Positions 57,430 to 64,000 of a stretch of 64,000 nucleotides of DNA are shown here, one piece after another. Both the position numbers and the translations under genes were made by a program. How positions within the stretch are numbered: position 1 is the stretch's first letter; each line of letters begins with the position of its first letter. The notes under the pieces are model-generated. The model was not told the origin of the DNA, made no database searches, and was given only the letters and a program-made list of their open reading frames with translations. This stretch comes from Blumeriella jaapii (Eukaryota; Ascomycota; Leotiomycetes; Helotiales; Drepanopezizaceae): contig VWND01000001.1 in the NCBI GenBank assembly GCA_009599575.1, positions 2,604,001 through 2,668,000 on the forward strand. Direction: 5' to 3'.

Positions 57430-59898
57430 AAAAATAATTATTAAAACAAATCCCGTGGTTTTAAATATGGATTTTATAATAATAAAGAAATTCATTGCGA
57501 AAAACCTTATATTCGCTTTAAATGCAAAGCATTCAATTTTTGTATAAATAATAGAATTTGTTATATTAACAAATACGAAGCGATCTGCTTCGGACCGACG
57601 AAAACAGAAATAAATTTTTTTAATAAAGCTGAAAATCAAAGCTAATTAAATACTATTCGCTTGAAAATGAAAAGTACGAAATGGAACGATTGCTTGGAAA
57701 ACAGAAAAAATGCAAAAACGATTTTTATTAATAAAAAAAAAACATTTCCGAAAGCGTATTAATTAAAAAAAAATCTTTATCCCAAATATAAATAAAATTC
57801 AAATATATAAATAAAAAACAAATACATATATTACCAATGCAATTATCGCATTTGCAAATATTATAGCTGTATAATTAAGCCAGCGAATCATAAAAAAGCA
57901 AAATGTTTTTGTTTTATTCGCGAAACTAATTAATATAAAAAAAAACATTAAAATCGAAAAAAAAAAAGATTTTGAAATTCGAAAAGAAATCGATAAAACC
58001 ATCAGAAAAACGCTTATAATAAAAAAAATTAACGACGATATAAAAAATATCGATACCGACATTCTGATTTAAATTATTTAAAAAATACCAACCTTTAAAC
58101 GCTTATTACTAATGCGAAGCGAAAAATAAATCGACAAATATATTAGCTCCGAAGCCGTCGACGAAGCTATTAAAAAGATTATAAAACAAAAAATTAAATT
58201 AAAATTCAACGATTTATTTAATATAAAAGAAAAATTCGACAAAATTATTAACAAACAAATTTCTATATTAAAAAAAACAAAAAAATTGAAATTATTCGAG
58301 AAAAAACGATTTTAAATAAAAAAAAAACTAAAAAAAAATTTATAATACCGTAATTAATTTAGCCGATAAAAAAAAATCCTCGGAAAAATTCAGCTTTTTA
58401 GCTTTTGCTATAAAAACCCAAAAATTAAAACGACGAAACTGTTTTTACACGGCTATAAAAGTATTAAAAATAAAAATAATATTTAAAAAAAGTACGACCG
58501 CTTTCGTTTTATTCGATAATAAAGCCGAAATCAATTGCATAAACCAGAAAACGGCCGAAGCTAATAATATTCCGATTATTATCGACAAACGAATAATTTA
58601 CACGACCGTTAATAAAAATATTATTAAGTTTAATAAAATTATACGAAATATAAAAATCGACGTTGAAAATATTATTATTTATAAAAACTTTTTAATAATA
58701 AAAAAATGCTTTTATTTTATTATTTTTAAAATGCTCTAGATCTTGAAAAGTCTCGTTAATTTTAAATACACCGAAAACGAACAAATAAAAACTTTTTTCT
58801 GAAACTGAAACCGATTTTTTTAAAAACAAATTATCGTCGCCGACGATAAAATCTTTTTAATCGACGTTTTATCGAGAAACGAATAGCCGGCTTTGGTTTT
58901 AAAACAAACGCTGAATTATAACAAAACCTAAAAAATATTCGGCTAAAAACACTTACGTCGCTAATCGAAATAGCACCGCGAATAAAATTAGCTAATCTTA
59001 ATATTTTTAATTACTAATTCGAAAATAAAAGTTTCGAAAATTTCGTTTTCGTATTAAACAAATCCGACCTATATATTTTATCTTTTTGTATTAATATTAG
59101 CATTTTTTACAAACGCAAAACTAATAAAATACGATTCGTAAATCTTAATAAATCCGATGGAAATATTTCCGAAAAAATAAACGATTAATTTAAAAAAAAT
59201 AAAACAATAAAACCATTTTAATTAATTACTGGCGAATTCGAAAAATTTATTACCGGCCGATTTTCCAGCCTATTATTTAACAGCCGATTTACAAAAAAAC
59301 GATTTGATAATTTAACAATCGGAATCCAATTTTTGCCAAAAAAAAAAAGATTTTGTACGAAATTTTACGCAATCGAAAAAAAGCTATAGCCTTCGATTTT
59401 ACCGAAATAAGCCAATTTAGCTTTAACGTTACGCTTTATATCGATATCAAAACCGTGTTTTACGAAGCTTGGCAAGAAAAAACCTTTTTAATTTCTAAAG
59501 CTTTTCAGAATAAAATAATCGAAATATTAAAAAAACGAATTAAGCAAAAAATCTTCGAATTCTGCCACGGCTTATACAAAAACAAATAATTTATCGTTGC
59601 GAAAAAAAAAAAAAGTATTTACAAATTTATTACCGCAATCGTCGAAATAAACAGAATAACGATACGAAACGCTAACGTGCTATTCAACGTCGACCAATTT
59701 TTAAACGAATTCGCAAAATTAACGATCGCTTTTTTTTTCGATCTGTTTTCCGGCTACGACCATTTAATGCTTAATCCACGATTTCGAAATATAATAGCAA
59801 TTCAGATTCCAATCGGGTTGCTGCGTATAACCAAAGTACTTATAAAAGCTATCAATTCAATCGCTTAATTCGTAAGAATCGTATACAAAGTTTTTTAT
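57430..59898 (+). pseudogene. family B pol fragment in element K
   Basis: Protease-type ALIDNxxEIN region near 58,505-58,550 (FVLFDNKAEINCIN). RT open pieces 59353-59589 (FDFTEISQFSFNVTLYIDIKT) and 59677-59868 (FFDLFSGYDHLMLNPRFRN). It keeps LFSGYDH better than F does. Truncated before the catalytic aspartates by M. Confidence 0.85.
58951..58983 (+). repeat. 33-bp palindrome, protease/RT site, element K
   Basis: ACTTACGTCGCTA..TAGCACCGCGAAT; the right arm is intact and shows the probable ancestral sequence. Confidence 0.78.
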
Positions 59899-60139
59899 TG
59901 CGCTATACTTACATTCCTTTATTTCCTTTCATTTCTTTTGTTCCAGATTTATTCTTCCTGTACGCTTTCAGTAATTAAATGTTCCTGAAGCTCGGAAAAG
60001 CTCGTAGTTACGTAATAACGAGCCTTTTCGGAAACTAGTTTTTCCGAGCGAATAACTAAGCGAGCCCGAACCTTCCGTTTTCTGCGGAAAGCTCGCCAAT
60101 CAAACTTAAAACAATACAAATAACATTTTATTATATACA
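59899..60139 (+). repeat. candidate 5' LTR of copia element M
   Basis: 241 bp from TGCGCTATACTTACATTCC to TTATATACA, less AT-rich than what follows and ending shortly before the gag-like frame (MHDNY near 60,187). No partner LTR is in the window, so the boundaries are tentative. A 63-codon minus-strand open frame inside it is probably incidental. Confidence 0.45.
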
Positions 60140-60186
60140 ATTTATCCGTTCCAGCTTTCGGTAAAAATTCCTACCGATTATTCAAT

Positions 60187-62448
60187 TATGCACGACAATT
60201 ATAAACCTCGGAGCTAATTAATAAGCTTTTTTCTGTAATGCATACGCTAAAAAACTCGTTGAAAGCTTTTACCGGTTAATTTATTCGAATTATCAAAAGA
60301 AATTCGTAAAAGATTATACTTTGCAAAGTTTTTTTTATTTAGCAAAAGGCCACGAATCGATAAAAAGCTATTAAAAATGCGAAAAGCATTAATTTTTCGA
60401 TTTTTTTAACTTATAAATTTTATTTTTATTTTTCTATTTTTTTCAATTTAATTAATCGACCTTTTATAACGAAAACAATATATCGGCCTTTACGAAAAAA
60501 AAAGTTTTTTTTTACGACCCAAAATCGTAAATCTTTTGGTTAAAAGCGTATAAATTTCACCGATCAGGAATTTTTTTTTTCGATTACACCGATCCTAACT
60601 TTTCATTTCGTTTTTTTATTAATAAACGATTATAAAAACAGTTTTTATATTAATTTATCGATCAAAAAAACAAAAAACGCTAAGCAAATTATAATCGAAA
60701 ATACGCCGAATACAACGGCATAACCGAAGCAAAAAAGGCCGCCGTTACGATTAATAATTTTTCCGACAAACTTCGATTAGTCAATTTAACTTTCGACGAT
60801 TTGAAAAATAAAATCGATTATTTTTCGAAAAACTATTTAAAAAAGCTTAAAAAATAACAAAAGTACGTTATTACCTATTAAAAATTGCTCGATTGGGTTT
60901 TTTCAATTATAAAAACCAATTTGATAAACTTTGCAATTGCTTAATCGGAAATTAACGCTATTAATAATAAAAAAGCGTACGCCATTTTTTATATTAATTT
61001 GCAAAAAGATTCGTTAATAAATAAAAATATACGAAAAATCAAAAATTTATATTATAAAAAAAAGCAGAAATTATTCCAAGTATTCGTTCGTATTTTGAAA
61101 AAAAATATTGCTTTTGCATACTTTTTCGTGGTTAGCTCCGTCAGATTTAATTATAAAAACATTTTTCGTAAAACGTATAACGGAAAAATAAATATAACCG
61201 AAAGAATAAAAAAATAGCAGACCGTTTATAAAACAGCTGTCGAATATAAGATTTCTGATATAAATAGCCGCTACGCTGCTATCGATTTTCTCGACGCAAT
61301 CGCCGTATATATTAATTTACAATAAGCGAACGGCAAAAAAACTAAATATCTGAAAAATAAACTTGCCGGCTTTTTTATAAAAAAAACTTTAATCGAATTA
61401 AGCTTTATAATCTTTTTTTTTTAAAAACAACCGAAAATTCGATAATTCAGGCCGAAAAATCGGAGTTTTCGCTATTTTCCTTTTCGATTCTGAAAACAAC
61501 GATATTTCGAGAAATCGTAAAAAAAAAAAAAAAAAAGCAAAAAGCAAAAAAAAAAAAAAAAAAAATATATAACTGCTTATGCGACATTTCCAAAAAGCGT
61601 TATTTCTATTTCTCAACCGATTGTAAACAGCTTTTATACGCAATAAATAATCGTCGTAAAAAAAAAACTTTTTCCAATTTTTTAAATAAGCAGAAAATCG
61701 CTGAAATGCGAAAAAAGCTGTTTTTTAATTATAAAAAAGCTTTAAAAACTTTAAATAAAAAAAATATTTAAATAGTCGCAATTAACAAAATCTTTAAAAT
61801 TCTAATAATTAAGCCAAAACAAATTTCAAAATTAATTTTTAAAAACGATCAGAAAAAGTTTTCTACCGCAATTTTCTGTTTTTTTTACTTTGATGCGATC
61901 AAAAAGCATTTCGGAATTAATATTCTGGCTTTAAAGCTTAATTAATATCACTTTTTAAATAAAAATACTTTTTTTAATAATTGCTTTAAAACCCATTTGA
62001 TAAACGACAAAAACCTTTTTATCGAAAAGTTTTACAAAAAAGTTAATAATTTTATTAACAGCGTTTATATAAGCATACAAAATCTTTTAATCATCGGGAA
62101 AAAAATCGTTTAATAAAAAAAGCTTTTCGCAAAAAAAATAAAAAGCTTTGGAATATAATTTTTAACAACGTGGCGTTCGTTCCAGATTTTACTATTAATA
62201 TTATTTCCGCTAATCTTTTAATTAAAAAAAATTACTAATTTCAAAAATCAAAAAAGCTTTATTTTAAAACGTTAATATCAAACGATCGCCGATTTTTATA
62301 TATTTAAATATTTTAAAATCAATTGCTTTTTTTATTCGCATTTTCCACGTAATAATTTAAATTTTTTAAAACGTAATTCGCCCGGCCTAATAATTTATAC
62401 AATTCCGAAACGTCGTACGCGTTATAAATTCAAGAAAAGCAGCGTATT
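60187..62448 (+). pseudogene. copia gag and protease, degraded
   Basis: Successive frames give an N-terminal gag region, an open piece at 60999-61217, and a zinc knuckle CLCDISKKRYFYFSTDC (near 61,575; the His is replaced by Tyr, a C-to-T change), as in fungal Ty1/copia gags. Near 62,165-62,240 the NVAFVPDFTINIISANLL segment corresponds to the protease to pre-integrase stretch (LxNVxYVPxFxxNIxSxxLL) of copia polyproteins. Confidence 0.75.
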
Positions 62449-62714
62449 GTAAAAGTAGGTAGAAAAACCAGACTAATACGGCCATATGTCGGTGGATAAA
62501 ATAGTCTAGGGAATCCCTAAAAAAAAATGAAAAAAGGAAAAAAAAAAAAAATAAAGGTATAAATTGGACTGCGTGCTTATAATACTATTTAAAAGGGTGC
62601 TTTGCTTTTATATCTGTTGAAAATAGTCAGTGGCAGAGGGTTTCGGAAGGGTTTATGCTTCGATTATAGCTAAAACTATTAATTCCTATTAATACAAAGT
62701 ATTACCGTTTTACA
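62449..62714 (-). repeat. family B 3' LTR of L
   Basis: TGTAAAAGTAGGTAG to CCGTTTTACA on the plus strand, both canonical ends kept. Confidence 0.92.
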
Positions 62715-62819
62715 TCCTGTTTTAAACAATATATATAATCGTTTTTAACTACGGCCAAAAAAAAACATAATTCTAATAAATGCAATCTAGTCTATCTTAT
62801 ATAATCTAAAAACCAATTA

Positions 62820-63233
62820 ATCAAAAACCGAACTTTTTAGCTTTATACTCTTTCGGTCTTCTAACCCGTTTTTGGCCTTTTTGCTATTGGCTTCTGCGGA
62901 AAAATAGCGTCTCGCTTATCGTTTAAATTATTTTGTTTACTTTGCTTTTTTAAAAAATAGCTCGATAAATTGTTAATCGAGATATCGTTTAGATTTACGA
63001 ACGTTTTGATAGCTTTTTCGTCGATAATATTATTAAATATCGCCGCGACAAATGCTTTCCACGACTTTTCTGCGTAAATAATAGATTTCAGCTTTTGAAC
63101 GTGGTTTTACGCTTTGCAAAAAGCGCTAAAAAGTCTTGTATTAAAATCGTAGAAATAATCGATTAATTCGTCGTAATTAAAACCGATTAACGCTTTTGCT
63201 TCGCGTAAAACTAATAGGTCGGACCACGGTTAT
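62820..63233 (-). pseudogene. family B ORF2 C-terminal fragment in element L
   Basis: The minus strand corresponds to the Lys-rich C-terminus and the preceding NYDELIDYFYDF segment of ORF2 in F. It ends at the A4 insertion. Confidence 0.75.
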
Positions 63234-64000
63234 TGTAACGATTCACTCTGTTGCCACCTCTCGTGTCACCCCAGCAACTACGTATAGTTGCAAGCTCCCT
63301 GGTCTCCTGGTGGGTCTCCTATCAACTGTGGAAACTATCATATATATAAGGCTCTTTTTTCTTAGCAACTTTTGCCTTTTGCAATTGTTAATTCTAAATG
63401 AATATTTTTGTTACAAAACCAAAAGCTCGTTTTATATCATATAAACACGGCGACCAGCTGACTGATCTCTCAGCCCTCCGACTGATTAAATCGTTATATT
63501 ATTAATAACTTTTTTTTTACGCTAGCGACGGCGTAAACTATTTCTTTTTTCGAATTTCTTACGAATTATACCAAAATGATCGACCGGTCGTAAAAAAGCT
63601 TATTCCGCACTTCGCGAAAAATAGCTTCTGTTTAACGATTCTTTTTTTAACAGAGCTTTTCAGCTTCTGCTACTACACCTTAACCTCCCTTTTTTCAATC
63701 AGCAAAAAAGCAGCCTTTTCCAAAAGCTTTTTTTTCTGAAAAACAGTCTTTTTCCAGAGGAAAAAAAAACAAAAAAAAGGGCAAAGCGCTAACCATTTCG
63801 CTCGCCACCTTTTTCTTGCAGCCTAGCGCTGAAAGCATTTAATTAAAACTTTTGCAAAATCAACTAAAAAAAGCGCAAAAGCGTAAACGACAACTTTTGG
63901 AAATTATACGACTGCGACAGACTTTTTAATCAAAGCGTTTGATAAAATCTATCGAACGTGCTTTTGCCAATCGCGAATCTGCTGCTTTTTCTTTTTTTCG
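63234..64000 (+). mobile_element. family A element A4, 5' LTR and start of gag (runs off window)
   Basis: LTR 63234-63498 (TGTAACGATTCACTC to TCGTTATA), then leader and gag-side sequence collinear with 5,084-5,590 of A1. It lacks the LTR duplications of A1. Confidence 0.9.

Larger units (their letters stand above)
55339..59898 (+). mobile_element. family B element K, 5' part only
   Basis: LTR 55339-55605, leader with a CCACGG hairpin remnant (56,093), gag and pol to the middle of RT. Collinear with 40259-44820 of F. It ends after GTATACAAAG in the RT just before the catalytic motif, where copia element M starts. Confidence 0.9.
59899..62448 (+). mobile_element. Ty1/copia-like element M, 5' part
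   Basis: A different element begins where K stops. It has a candidate 5' LTR, then a degraded gag with a copia-type zinc knuckle and a protease/pre-integrase region. It is cut at 62,449 by family B element L, so its integrase and RT would lie outside the window. Confidence 0.75.
62449..63233 (-). mobile_element. family B element L, 3' end only
   Basis: 3' LTR 62449-62714 on the minus strand followed by the ORF2 C-terminal region, collinear with 17148-17940. Interrupted at 63,234 by family A element A4. Confidence 0.9.

Noticed and set aside
59949..60140. 63-codon minus-strand frame in the candidate copia LTR
   Set aside because: Antisense to the inferred element, no similarity recognised, and explained by the local lower AT content of the LTR.

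Overview
The window looks like a filamentous ascomycete (Pezizomycotina) chromosome at the edge of an AT-rich, RIP-degraded block. The reasons are short GT-AG introns with CTAAC/CTGAT-like branch sites in the one host gene, and chromodomain Ty3/gypsy elements riddled with C-to-T and G-to-A changes. This is read by eye; no RIP index or database search was run.

Positions 1 to about 3,600 are base-balanced host DNA. They hold simple repeats, one trypsin-family gene on the minus strand (1153-2225), and intergenic sequence. The trypsin-like protein has lost all three catalytic residues. No other convincing host gene was found.

From 3,630 to the end almost everything is transposon inside transposon. 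Six kinds are separable. Family A is a chromodomain Ty3/gypsy element with 268-320 bp LTRs (A3, A2, A1, J, A4). Family B is an 11.3 kb Ty3/gypsy element with 267 bp LTRs and a large extra ORF after pol (I, C, D, F, K, L). G is one minus-strand chromovirus broken into four pieces. N1 is a Tc1/mariner element. H is a 1.28 kb non-autonomous LTR element. M is a Ty1/copia element. Several insertions are proven by target-site duplications: A1 (GTAAT), N1 (TA), D (CTTG), F (TTAA), H (TAACG), and C (GTAT/ATAT with one G-to-A change).

Reading left to right, A3 is interrupted by A2. The LTR of A2 carries N1, and N1 carries the complete element A1. A2 is interrupted by I, and I by G. G carries C (which carries D), F, H and J. 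J is interrupted by K, K by copia M, M by L, and L by A4. Nine elements (A3, A2, I, G, J, K, M, L, A4) are therefore still open at the right edge. The reverse transcriptases, integrases and transposase are interrupted by stops, many with Asp-to-Asn or Glu-to-Lys changes at catalytic sites, so no element here looks autonomous.

The most unusual things are a 33-bp palindrome sitting in the same reading phase at four places in each full family B copy, the unrecognised ORF of about 1,000 codons in the env position of family B, and the catalytically dead trypsin homologue next to the block.
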